NCBI RefSeq assembly: GCF_009905435.1
Contig: NZ_JAAAMT010000008.1
Location: 1 to 64,000 of the forward strand
Origin: Pseudomonas sp. R5(2019)
GTDB taxonomy: Bacteria; Pseudomonadota; Gammaproteobacteria; Pseudomonadales; Pseudomonadaceae
DNA: 64,000 bases
Direction of reading: 5' to 3'
Numbering within the stretch: position 1 is the first letter of the stretch; every line of letters starts with the position of its first letter. Under the pieces are notes generated by a model. It had not been told where the DNA came from and did no database searches. It saw nothing but the letters and a program-made list of their open reading frames with translations. A program made the position numbers and the translations under genes. Shown here one piece after another: positions 8,399-16,657 of the stretch.

Positions 8399-9220
8399 AT
8401 GCGTGCGAGCAATATGCTGGTTTCAGTCAGTCAGCACCGATTGCCGTGCATCCTTGATCCGGCGTTGGTGCTGGGTTCGGTACATGGGCCGACGCTGGCA
8501 TTACGGCTGGCTCAGGTATTGGAGCCGTGGCTACCCCGTTCATTCTGGCAATTGATCGATGCCAGCGAGCTGATCATGCCCACCCTGGAAGGCGACAGTA
8601 CTGACGGCGAATATGACCCGGCGCGGCCGTCGATCGCGGCTTTGCTCGGCTGGATGGCGCTGCGTGAAGGAATCGATGCCGGCTCGTGGCCGCTGCGCTG
8701 GGTAGGCGACAGCCTGGCAGAATCACAGATCCAGCAGGGCAGCGATGCCGGGGTGGTTGAACGCTACGAATCGATTCTTGAGTGGTTGCTGCAGCGGCAT
8801 CTCGACGCCGATACCGGGCCCGGGCCTGGGCACGTCCGGTGTGATCCCGAGGAGGGGGCACTGGACATGCTCGCATTGTCGGCAGCCCTGGAAGGCGCAG
8901 TCGTGCTGACGCTGTGTCCGGCCTGCGGCCAACCCTGGCCGGTGAGGGCGTTGGAATCGGTGCGCCTGGGCGGTGAATTGGTCTCACCGATAGCCCCGGA
9001 GTCGTTGTTTGCCGCCGAACGCGAGTTGATACGCGGGGCATTGGCCAGTGCCGGGATGGCTGCGCTGGTGCAGCAATTACCACCGCTGATGGTATTTCAC
9101 CTGCTGCCCAGTAACGGTCGGGCGTTTTCCCAGACCTGGGAGGCAGCCACCGGCCAACTCAGACGCAGGGTGTTGCCAAGTCTGGACGACGACTTTCGGG
9201 CCTGGTGGTATTACCTTTGA
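8399..9220 (+). CDS. Unknown protein with a CPACG motif in the eight-gene operon
   Basis: 273 residues from ATG 8399, 31 bases after its neighbour. The middle contains TLCPACGQPWPVRALE, a CxxC zinc-knuckle-like motif resembling the CPHCG of the second operon gene. Short hydrophobic runs occur (LALRLAQVLEPWLP) but no clear transmembrane segment or signal peptide. The C-terminus ends in DDDFRAWWYYL, an unusually aromatic tail that could be an interaction peptide. No family recognised. Recurrence of CxxC motifs in two otherwise unrelated operon members is notable. Confidence 0.6.
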   Translation: MRASNMLVSVSQHRLPCILDPALVLGSVHGPTLALRLAQVLEPWLPRSFWQLIDASELIMPTLEGDSTDGEYDPARPSIAALLGWMALREGIDAGSWPLRWVGDSLAESQIQQGSDAGVVERYESILEWLLQRHLDADTGPGPGHVRCDPEEGALDMLALSAALEGAVVLTLCPACGQPWPVRALESVRLGGELVSPIAPESLFAAERELIRGALASAGMAALVQQLPPLMVFHLLPSNGRAFSQTWEAATGQLRRRVLPSLDDDFRAWWYYL

Positions 9221-9247
9221 ACAGCGGCAACCAAGCGAGGAAGCAGC

Positions 9248-10234
9248 ATGAGCCTGCACCTGAATCTGGATGAATTGGTCGCGGTGTCCGTGCAGGGGCA
9301 GATCGCGCATCCGGTCGGCCACGCCTCACCCTATCGCATCGGTTACGACGGTGTGCCGCGTGTTTTGCCAGGCACTGGCGGTATCGTGTTGAACAAGCGA
9401 ATCGGCGACCGTTGCGTTGGGCTGGCAGGCGATCACATCGAGCCCGGCGTTGCGTTGCACAACAACCGGCGTGAGGTGGTCGGCCCGCGAGACGGGCCGA
9501 ACAATGCGCTGATCACCTATGCCTGCGTCGGTAATCTGGCCAGAGTGGTCAGCGGGCCCTGCACCGGACAAGTCGGCATGGTGACCGGCAAGCATGGCGG
9601 CATCAATCACGTGCTGGTGGATTTTCCCGCCGAGGTGTTGGCCCGGCTGCGTATTGGTGATGACATCCGTATCACCTCCCATGGCCTGGGGCTGAGGTTG
9701 CTGCAGTGCCCGGCGGTCGAGGTCATGAACGCCTCTGTGCGGCTCTTGCAGCGCTGGGGCATTGTTCGCCGTGATGATCGTCTACACGTGCCGGTCACCC
9801 ATTTGGTGCCAGCCACGATCATGGGTTCGGGGCTGGGCAAAAACACAGCGTGGCGGGGCGATTATGACATCCAGTTGGCTGACAGTGAGGCACGCCGTCG
9901 CTATCGTCTGGGCAGCTTGCGATTTGGCGATCTGGTCGCCATCGTCGACGCCGACGTCAGGCGCGGACCGAGTTTGCGCAGTGGGCGTATCACCATCGGT
10001 GTCGTCGTGCATGGCGACAGCACCGTGAGTGGCCACGGGCCAGGGGTGACGCCGTTGCTGACCGGCCCGGCCAGAGTGTTGCGCCCGATGTTTACCGAGA
10101 ACGCCAATCTGGCGGAGATTTTCGACGTACGCCGGGCGGCAACGCCGAAGATCGAGGCAACCCTGAGCGAGCGTGACCGACGCGTACGCTGTGTGTCACG
10201 GGAGTTGCCGCCACAACTGGCATTCAGGGTCTGA
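9248..10234 (+). CDS. DUF4438-like (TM1086-type) protein
   Basis: 328 residues from ATG 9248, the last gene of the eight-gene run, 27 bases after the preceding stop. Gly-rich beta-type segments such as SPYRIGYDGVPRVLPGTGGI, GDRCVGLAGDHIEPGVA and CTGQVGMVTGKHGGINHVLV fit the DUF4438 family, known mainly from structural genomics of Thermotoga and without an assigned activity. The family match is from memory of its glycine-rich pattern. Asp/His residues in GDHIEPG and KHGGINH could be an active site. It is the only operon member with a recognisable family, so its relatives are the best handle for finding related loci. Confidence 0.6.
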   Translation: MSLHLNLDELVAVSVQGQIAHPVGHASPYRIGYDGVPRVLPGTGGIVLNKRIGDRCVGLAGDHIEPGVALHNNRREVVGPRDGPNNALITYACVGNLARVVSGPCTGQVGMVTGKHGGINHVLVDFPAEVLARLRIGDDIRITSHGLGLRLLQCPAVEVMNASVRLLQRWGIVRRDDRLHVPVTHLVPATIMGSGLGKNTAWRGDYDIQLADSEARRRYRLGSLRFGDLVAIVDADVRRGPSLRSGRITIGVVVHGDSTVSGHGPGVTPLLTGPARVLRPMFTENANLAEIFDVRRAATPKIEATLSERDRRVRCVSRELPPQLAFRV

Positions 10235-10253
10235 TTACGCACACGTCACGGTT

Positions 10254-10379
10254 TCATTCAATTGTCCTGTCGCGGATGGTTTCTACGGCCTGGGTAATAC
10301 GCTCCAGCATGATCCCCGCCTGGGTCACTTGCTCGATGCTTGCCTCGCTGCGCGACTGACCGCTTTCAATTGCCTGGAT
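10254..10379 (-). pseudogene. Fossil fragment of a methyl-accepting chemotaxis protein signalling domain
   Basis: On the minus strand, between two in-frame TGA codons, the sequence reads IQAIESGQSRSEASIEQVTQ followed by AGIMLERITQAVETIRD. This is the characteristic methylation-helix/hairpin-proximal part of Pseudomonas chemoreceptors. Only about 41 codons remain, with no start codon, HAMP or transmembrane part, so this is a remnant. It lies just after the end of the eight-gene operon and may mark an old insertion or deletion boundary. Confidence 0.7.
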
Positions 10380-10479
10380 TCAGCCGGCGGCACTGGCGGT
10401 AATCCAAAACCTGCGACTGAAATACTGGCGAAATATTCGAGCCGCATGATTCGCGTCTATTCCATCCGAGGTTGCTAAG

Positions 10480-10695
10480 ATGAATCGGCCTTTAAGAAAC
10501 ATGCGCAAACTGCTCGACTGCATCGCCGCCAACAATGAGGACGCGGCGCTGAATGTGATGCGTGCAACTGAGCAACTTGAGGACGAGGTGTTGCGTCAGC
10601 GGTTGCTCAACGTGGTTCACCGCCTCAATCAGGATGCGGATGACCTGCGAATGGCACGCGACGATATACAGGGTGGAACCAGCAAATTCGCGTGA
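10480..10695 (+). CDS. Small helical hypothetical protein (71 aa)
   Basis: 71 residues from ATG 10480. It is highly charged and predicted fully helical: NMRKLLDCIAANNEDAALNV, then ATEQLEDEVLRQRLLNVVHR. There is no strong ribosome site (GAGGTTGCTAAG precedes the ATG) and no known domain. It lies alone between the chemoreceptor fossil and the pirin gene. It could be a small regulatory or adaptor protein, or a spurious frame. Confidence 0.4.
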   Translation: MNRPLRNMRKLLDCIAANNEDAALNVMRATEQLEDEVLRQRLLNVVHRLNQDADDLRMARDDIQGGTSKFA

Positions 10696-10856
10696 CCGAC
10701 CGACAGCGCCGCACAGCGGGGACGGGGTTTCATTCAAATCCCGCGGGATTATCTGTTGTCGTACCCATTTCGAGACAGTGAAGTCCATTCCAATGACTAC
10801 CGAACCTCAAGATCCGCTACTACGATATATAGCCTCAGCAGATTGGCGGATAAAAC

Positions 10857-11723
10857 ATGAAAAAGGTTCTGGGCATATACAGCAGTCCTGACCGGCATTG
10901 GGTGGGGGATGGGTTCCCTGTCCGCTCGCTTTTCAGTTATGACACGTTGGGTGGTCATATCAGTCCGTTCTTATTACTTGACTACGCAGGCCCTGCGGAT
11001 TTTCCGCCTTCCCCGCACCGGCGTGGGGTCGGTCAGCATCCGCACCGAGGTTTTGAGACGGTCACCATTGTCTATAAAGGCGAACTCGAACATCGGGACT
11101 CCACTGGCGCCGGCGGAAAGATCGGCCCCGGCGATGTGCAGTGGATGACCGCGGCTGCCGGGATACTTCATGAGGAGTACCACTCATCCGAGTTCAGTCG
11201 TACCGGTGGAACCTTGGAGATGGTTCAGCTGTGGGTGAATCTACCCGCGAAAGACAAGATGTCTGCGCCGCGATATCAGACGCTTTTGAATCGCGACATC
11301 GTGCAAGTCAACCTACCTGACGATGCCGGTCAGGTGCGCGTGATTGCCGGTGAGTACGCCGGGCACAAAGGCCCCGCGCTGACATTTACACCCATGGATG
11401 TATGGGACATACGTCTGAATGCAGGCAAGAACGTGTCCTTGCAATTAAAGGCAGGCTTTACCTGTGCCGTCGTCCTGCTCAGTGGGGGCGTTGAGGTGAA
11501 TGGCAGTGCATTTCTGCGCGATGCACAACTGGCGTTGCTTGAGCGTGATGGTATCAAGCTGTTTCTGGAGGCCAGCAGCGATTCAAAACTGGTACTGCTC
11601 TGTGGAGAGCCCATCGATGAACCCATCGTTGGCCAAGGACCGTTTGTCATGAATACCCAGGCAGAAATAGTACAGGCCATCACAGACTTCAACAGCGGCC
11701 ACTTTGGACAGATGACTCCGTGA
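10857..11723 (+). CDS. Pirin family protein (bicupin)
   Basis: 288 residues. HPHRGFETVTIVYKGELEHR in the N-terminal cupin carries the pirin metal-ligand pattern (two His, then a His and a Glu further on), with IGPGDVQWMTAAAGILHEEY completing it. The C-terminal cupin (about 180-280) lacks the ligand set, as usual for pirins. Family members include quercetin 2,3-dioxygenases and redox-responsive partners of enzymes or regulators, so the precise substrate cannot be told. It sits directly upstream of two isochorismatase-fold hydrolases on the same strand, an association frequent in Pseudomonas (recalled, not checked). Confidence 0.9.
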   Translation: MKKVLGIYSSPDRHWVGDGFPVRSLFSYDTLGGHISPFLLLDYAGPADFPPSPHRRGVGQHPHRGFETVTIVYKGELEHRDSTGAGGKIGPGDVQWMTAAAGILHEEYHSSEFSRTGGTLEMVQLWVNLPAKDKMSAPRYQTLLNRDIVQVNLPDDAGQVRVIAGEYAGHKGPALTFTPMDVWDIRLNAGKNVSLQLKAGFTCAVVLLSGGVEVNGSAFLRDAQLALLERDGIKLFLEASSDSKLVLLCGEPIDEPIVGQGPFVMNTQAEIVQAITDFNSGHFGQMTP

Positions 11724-11798
11724 TCATTTTCGAAGTGTCATGTGCTGACATTGCGAAACCTGTCGGCGGCAAAGCCGTCTTTCTTAAAGGAGCACGTC

Positions 11799-12479
11799 AT
11801 GAGTACCCCTGCGAACTTTAACAACCAGAGACCTGTCATCGACCCATCCAACGCCGTCATGCTGCTGATCGATCATCAAAGCGGTCTGTTCCAGACAGTG
11901 GGCGATATGCCGATGCCCGAGCTTCGCCTGCGCGCTGCGGCGCTGGCCAAGATGGCGTCGCTGGCCAGGATTCCGGTCATCACCACTGCGTCCGTCCCAC
12001 AAGGCCCAAACGGTCCGCTGATCCCCGAGATTCATGAAAACGCCCCGCACGCCCAATACGTGGCGCGTAAGGGGGAGATCAATGCCTGGGACAACCCGGA
12101 TTTCGTCGGCGCCGTGAAGGCCACAGGCAAGAAGCAGCTGATCATTGCGGGCACCATCACCAGCGTGTGCATGGCCTTCCCTGCCATCAGCGCCGTCTAT
12201 GACGGTTATCAGGTCTTTGCTGTGGTAGATGCCTGCGGCACTTACACCAAGATGGCCCAGGAAATTACGCTCGCTCGTGTGGTGCAAGCGGGGGTGGTAC
12301 CGATGGATACCGGCGCTGTCGCTTCTGAGCTGCAAAAAACCTGGAACCGCGACGATGCACAGCAATGGGCTGAGGTTTACACCAACATCTTCCCGGCCTA
12401 CCAGTTGCTGATCGAAAGTTACATGAAGGCCCAAGAAGTAGCGAAGAACAATGAAGTGCTGGACTCCCAGCGCAAGTAA
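11799..12479 (+). CDS. Isochorismatase-fold (cysteine) hydrolase, YcaC-like
   Basis: 226 residues from ATG 11799, selected over an upstream in-frame start at 11742 because AAAGGAG lies 7 bases before it. AVMLLIDHQSG supplies the family aspartate, ARKGEINAWDN the central region, and GTITSVCMAFPA the nucleophilic cysteine. It is a paralogue of the next gene, sharing KATGKKQLIIAG. The substrate is unknown; the family hydrolyses amides, nicotinamide-like or isochorismate-like compounds. It follows pirin by about 75 bases and is probably cotranscribed with the second hydrolase. Confidence 0.88.
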   Translation: MSTPANFNNQRPVIDPSNAVMLLIDHQSGLFQTVGDMPMPELRLRAAALAKMASLARIPVITTASVPQGPNGPLIPEIHENAPHAQYVARKGEINAWDNPDFVGAVKATGKKQLIIAGTITSVCMAFPAISAVYDGYQVFAVVDACGTYTKMAQEITLARVVQAGVVPMDTGAVASELQKTWNRDDAQQWAEVYTNIFPAYQLLIESYMKAQEVAKNNEVLDSQRK

Positions 12480-12556
12480 CTGAGTGCAACACGAGGGGCG
12501 TGCTCCCTCATCAGTGGAGGCCATCGGGGCTTCCGTTGTTCACTTGGAGAATGAAA

Positions 12557-13183
12557 ATGTCCACTGCCTATAAACGTCTCGACAAAGATCAAGCGGCCGT
12601 GTTGTTGGTCGATCATCAGACCGGTCTGTTGTCGCTGGTACGCGACATCGACCCAGACAAATTCAAGAACAACGTGCTGGCGCTGGCCGATCTGGCCAAG
12701 TACTTCAAACTGCCGACCATTCTCACCACCAGCTTTGAAACCGGCCCTAACGGCCCGCTGGTGCCGGAGTTGAAAGCCTTGTTCCCGGACGCTCCTTATA
12801 TTGCGCGCCCAGGGCAAATCAACGCCTGGGACAATGAGGATTTCGTCAAGGCCATCAAAGCCACTGGCAAAAAGCAACTGATCATCGCCGGAGTGGTGAC
12901 CGAAGTCTGCGTGGCGTTCCCGGCGCTGTCGGCAATTGAGGCTGGTTTTGAGGTGTTTGTGGTGACCGACGCATCCGGCACCTTCAATGCCTTGACTCGT
13001 GATTCGGCATGGAACCGCATGTCGTCTGCCGGCGCACAATTGATGACCTGGTTCGGCCTGGCCTGCGAGCTGCACCGCGACTGGCGCAACGACATCGAAG
13101 GGCTGGGAACGCTGTTCTCCAACCACATTCCGGACTATCGCAACCTGATCACCAGCTACACCAAACTGACTTCCGACAAGTAA
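12557..13183 (+). CDS. ycaC: YcaC family hydrolase
   Basis: 208 residues from ATG 12557 (CTTGGAGAATGAAA upstream). The whole sequence reads as YcaC: LDKDQAAVLLVDHQTGLLSL with the family aspartate at 19, FETGPNGPLVPELKALFPDA, IARPGQINAWDNEDFV, and the cysteine in GVVTEVCVAFPALSA. YcaC proteins form octameric rings and have no established substrate. It is next to a diverged paralogue and followed by a terminator-like hairpin at 13234. Confidence 0.9.
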   Translation: MSTAYKRLDKDQAAVLLVDHQTGLLSLVRDIDPDKFKNNVLALADLAKYFKLPTILTTSFETGPNGPLVPELKALFPDAPYIARPGQINAWDNEDFVKAIKATGKKQLIIAGVVTEVCVAFPALSAIEAGFEVFVVTDASGTFNALTRDSAWNRMSSAGAQLMTWFGLACELHRDWRNDIEGLGTLFSNHIPDYRNLITSYTKLTSDK

Positions 13184-13233
13184 GGCCGAACCAGGGGCCA
13201 CGTCAGCATCAGAGGCCTTTTATACGTGTGTTG

Positions 13234-13264
13234 AACAGGCCCTGATCTGTCGGGGCCTGTTTCT
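13234..13264 (+). terminator. Rho-independent terminator-like hairpin after ycaC
   Basis: AACAGGCCC at 13234-13242 pairs with GGGCCTGTT at 13253-13261, followed by a short T-containing run. It closes the pirin/hydrolase unit. The AraC gene on the other strand ends about 180 bases further on. Confidence 0.7.
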
Positions 13265-13440
13265 GTCCGAGTGGCGAGGTGCTCTGGAGCAAGCCCAGCG
13301 GCTACGCCTACTGGAAGTGGCAAACGCCTGTCCAAGGTTTACAGGGCAGGCCGCATACGTAGGGAGGTGGGGCCTTGGTCGGTTTGCGAATAAACCCGAT
13401 GGATTGTTGGCATTTGCTGGGTAACCGACCCCGTTGGCGA

Positions 13441-14451
13441 CTACTTTTTCAGCCGAAGAGTGTGTGAGGGCAGTTCGCCGAACAATTCCTTGTAGTAGGT
13501 GGAAAACATGCCGGGATGCCAAAATCCCCAACGCGATGCGATTTCATTCACGACCTTGGAGGACGGATCGGCTTTCATCAGCTCGCGACGAGCGCCGTTC
13601 AAGCGAAGGTAGCGCAGAAAGGTAACCGGATTGATGCCCAATACTTTGATGAAACCGTAGTGCAGCGTTCTGCGGCTGACGCGCAACGCCTCACATATCT
13701 CAATCACAGAGAGTGGCTCGCTTTTCCGGGAAATAATATATTCCCGGGCTTTTTCGACAATGTGTCGATGTACGAACTGTCCGGGATGTTTTCTGGGCAG
13801 TTTTTCCAGCTGAGTAAACCCATTAAAGAAACTGCTCATGACATCATCGAGCAGGCTCAGGCGTATGCGGTGAGAAGACAAGACGTCGGGATTGGCTTTC
13901 AACGCCGTGATGACATGCAGGAACGTATGACGAAAGCGATTGCACAACGCCTCGGAGAGCGGCGTGGCGCCATTCAAGTCAATGATGTGATCAATGGATA
14001 GTTCTTCGATGGTTTCTGCGTACTCCTTGAGTATTCGCGAATCAATCACGGCCACGCAAATATCGGAGTGTTCCGGCGTCTTGAATTTCAATTCCGAGTT
14101 GGGTTTCAAAAAGAATATGGAGTTCTTCTCGAGCCGGTCACCGCACCAGAATCCTTCCCCTTCGATTGACAGCGGCACGCCCACGGCAAAGCTGTTTTCC
14201 CAGGGCTGGCCGTGTTGATCTACCACCTTGTTCATGGACTCCCTGAAGATCTGCACAGGCCCTAGCGACAGTGCCGTCAACGAACCCGTGAACGCACCAG
14301 CGCTGATCTGCAGGTAATCCTGCTGCCATTTAGGCAAGGCTTCGGCCTGTTCGAACACGTCATGGGTATCGGAATGAAAAAACTCTGCACTGCCCACTGA
14401 ATCAGCCAGTCGGTGGCTGCCTGGGCGGGTGTCGGGGTTGTAGCTATTCAT
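13441..14451 (-). CDS. qhpR: AraC-family transcriptional regulator, probable activator of the qhp locus (qhpR)
   Basis: 336 residues from ATG 14451, chosen because GGTGAGG lies upstream; the frame is open further to 14628. The C-terminal ~100 residues are an AraC double helix-turn-helix: SVIEICEALRVSRRTLHYGF, NPVTFLRYLRLNGARREL, then VNEIASRWGFWHPGMFSTYY. The N-terminal sensor domain resembles other amine/alcohol-responsive AraC proteins. It is divergent from qhpA (15029) with a 577-base spacer. An AraC activator called QhpR accompanies this locus in other bacteria, and position supports the same role here. Confidence 0.8.
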   Translation of the reverse strand: MNSYNPDTRPGSHRLADSVGSAEFFHSDTHDVFEQAEALPKWQQDYLQISAGAFTGSLTALSLGPVQIFRESMNKVVDQHGQPWENSFAVGVPLSIEGEGFWCGDRLEKNSIFFLKPNSELKFKTPEHSDICVAVIDSRILKEYAETIEELSIDHIIDLNGATPLSEALCNRFRHTFLHVITALKANPDVLSSHRIRLSLLDDVMSSFFNGFTQLEKLPRKHPGQFVHRHIVEKAREYIISRKSEPLSVIEICEALRVSRRTLHYGFIKVLGINPVTFLRYLRLNGARRELMKADPSSKVVNEIASRWGFWHPGMFSTYYKELFGELPSHTLRLKK

Positions 14452-15028
14452 CTGCGCCTCACCGGGTGGCCTACGTCTTATTGTGGTCAGTCCATTGCGT
14501 CCGCGGGCTCGGGCGACTCCTTTCCCCGGTATTACGCCTGGTCTGCTCACATCACGGGGGGGCAGGCAGGCACGCGTCTTGGTTGTCAGTATTTTGCAAC
14601 AATTTGTAAGGCGCAAGGGTTGGAACACGACTTTGATTCGATGTTGCCGATTTCTGATAGTCGGGCCTCGCGGCTTGCCGTTTCCCGATAAAGGCCGAGT
14701 GAGGAGGCAGATTAAAATTTTGTCCAGGCTATCCAGAACGGGAGTCCGTACCGTGAACAGTAAAATAATAATGAACGCGTTTATGTACCGGCTCTGCGTT
14801 GTCGGTGGTGTGATAGGCGCCGTTTATTTATCCACCGGTATTGCCCTGGTGTTGGTTGTTTGAACGTTTGTTCATTTGTTGATCGTCACGGCCCAGCGCT
14901 TGCCGAATTTGGATACCGCCCTGATGGGTTTGATTTGTATCGTTTTAACCGAGCTGACTTACCGTGAGCGAATAGCGTCCAACGGTCAGCGCGCGCTACC
15001 CCAATACACAATAACCCGGGAGCCAACA
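14452..15028. promoter_or_regulatory. Divergent control region between qhpR and qhpA, with possible 36-aa membrane peptide
   Basis: 577 bases. The only coding candidate is GTG 14753 to TGA 14863, 36 residues, with a CGGGAG ribosome-like site. It encodes a single hydrophobic helix (CVVGGVIGAVYLSTGIALVL). The frame extends upstream without strong coding character. The rest should hold the AraC-responsive qhpA promoter; I could not define direct repeats for the activator. No ribosome site better than CCGGGAGCC precedes qhpA. Confidence 0.4.
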
Positions 15029-16639
15029 ATGCGCGATTTGTGTGCATTAACATTCACTTTGCGGCCCATGGCACTTGCACTTTCACTGGCGATATCCCCC
15101 TTGGCCGCCTTTGCAGCCGAGCCTTCGCAAGAGGCCAAGGCGTTGTTAACCAGCAAGTGTGCGGCGTGCCACCTTCCTGTGGCCAATGGCATGAACCGAA
15201 TTGATCAATCCCGTCGTACGCCTGAAGGTTGGGACATGACCATCGGCCGCATGGTGGCGGCGCATGGCGTTCGTCTGACACCAGGCGAGCGACAGACGCT
15301 GGTCAAGTACCTGGCGGACAACCACGGCCTGGCGCCGGAAGAAACCCAAGGCCGTCGCTACATTCTCGAGCGGGACTTTACCCGTGTCGAAGTGCCGGAT
15401 GACAAACGGGTCGCCGAGACCTGTGCGCGTTGCCACTCTTATGCACGCATCGCCTTGCAGCGCAGAACGCCCGAAGACTGGCAGAAGCTGACCAACTTTC
15501 ACGTCGGCCAGTACCCCACCATCGAGATTCAGCAAGGGGGGCGTGATCGCAATTGGTGGGACATCGCTTCTGGGGAGATGCCGAAGACGCTCGGCAGCCG
15601 CTACCCCTACCAATCCGAAATCTGGAACCGATGGCAGGCCGCACAAAAGGCCAGTGCCGCAGGCCAATGGCGTGTCGTCGGCCATCGTCCCGGCTGGGGT
15701 AGCTATGAGGGTATGGCGACCATCACAGGTGAAAACGACCGTTATACGCTGAGCATGCACATCAACTACGCCAACGGCAAAGTCGAAACGGCTGAGGGCA
15801 ACGCGATTGTCTACACCGGCTACGAGTGGCGCGGCAACGTCAAGCAAGGCGAGCTGCAGGTGGCTCAGGTGTTCGAGTTGTCCGGCGATGGCAAGCGCCT
15901 GAGTGGGCGCTGGCATGAAGTGGGTGTGGATTCCATCGGTGGGCAATTCACGGCGGTGCGTCTTGATGGGGATTCGACAGCTCAAGTGCTGGCGGTCGAG
16001 CCGTCGGCGATCAAGGCCGGAACCACCCGAGAAGTCACCTTGTATGGCACTCACCTGAACGGTGGGGTGCAACTGGGCAATGGGTTGTCGGTCAAGCGTG
16101 TGGTGTCGGCGTCGGCTGACAAGGTGGTGGTTGAAATCGCGGCGCACGCCAGTGCCTCCGACGGCATGCGCAGCGTGGAGATCGGCGCAGCTCATGGCGG
16201 GGCCGGGTTGGCCGTCTACCGCAAGATCGACTTTCTGAGCATCGAGCCGGATGCCGCCATGGCCAGGGTCGGAGGCAATGGCGGGCCGCTGCCCAAGGTG
16301 CCGGTTCAATTTGAAGCGGTCGCCTATGCCAACGGCCCGGACGGCAAGCCCGGTACCGACGATGATCTGCGCCTGGGCTACATGTCGGCCACCTGGAGCA
16401 TCGCTAACCTCAACGCCAACGCCGCAGAAATGGAAGACCTCAAGTTCGCCGGCAATCTTGAACCGGGTGGTCTGTTCATACCCGGTGACGCGGGCCCCAA
16501 CCCCAAGCGCAAGTACTCCACCAACAACGCAGGTGAACTTGAAGTGACCGCGCAAGTGGATGACGGCGGGCGCGAAGTCAAAGCGACCAAGCCGTTGATC
16601 GTCACCGTGCAGCGCTGGAACGACCCACCCATCCGTTAA
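15029..16639 (+). CDS. qhpA: Quinohemoprotein amine dehydrogenase alpha subunit (dihaem)
   Basis: 536 residues from ATG 15029. A Sec signal peptide (MALALSLAISPLAAFAAEPS) sends it to the periplasm. Two c-type haem sites, CAACH and CARCH, lie in the N-terminal ~150 residues, followed by beta-rich domains (…EPSAIKAGTTREVTLYG…) typical of the 60-kDa alpha subunit. In the family, this subunit transfers electrons from the cysteine tryptophylquinone of the gamma subunit to a periplasmic acceptor during oxidation of primary amines to aldehydes. First gene of a qhpADCBFEG run; qhpD starts 18 bases downstream. Confidence 0.95.
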   Translation: MRDLCALTFTLRPMALALSLAISPLAAFAAEPSQEAKALLTSKCAACHLPVANGMNRIDQSRRTPEGWDMTIGRMVAAHGVRLTPGERQTLVKYLADNHGLAPEETQGRRYILERDFTRVEVPDDKRVAETCARCHSYARIALQRRTPEDWQKLTNFHVGQYPTIEIQQGGRDRNWWDIASGEMPKTLGSRYPYQSEIWNRWQAAQKASAAGQWRVVGHRPGWGSYEGMATITGENDRYTLSMHINYANGKVETAEGNAIVYTGYEWRGNVKQGELQVAQVFELSGDGKRLSGRWHEVGVDSIGGQFTAVRLDGDSTAQVLAVEPSAIKAGTTREVTLYGTHLNGGVQLGNGLSVKRVVSASADKVVVEIAAHASASDGMRSVEIGAAHGGAGLAVYRKIDFLSIEPDAAMARVGGNGGPLPKVPVQFEAVAYANGPDGKPGTDDDLRLGYMSATWSIANLNANAAEMEDLKFAGNLEPGGLFIPGDAGPNPKRKYSTNNAGELEVTAQVDDGGREVKATKPLIVTVQRWNDPPIR

Positions 16640-16657
16640 TTGTCTGGAGGCACCGCG

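Noticed and set aside
12419..13201. 260-codon minus-strand frame opposite ycaC
   Set aside because: Antisense to a well-conserved YcaC protein.
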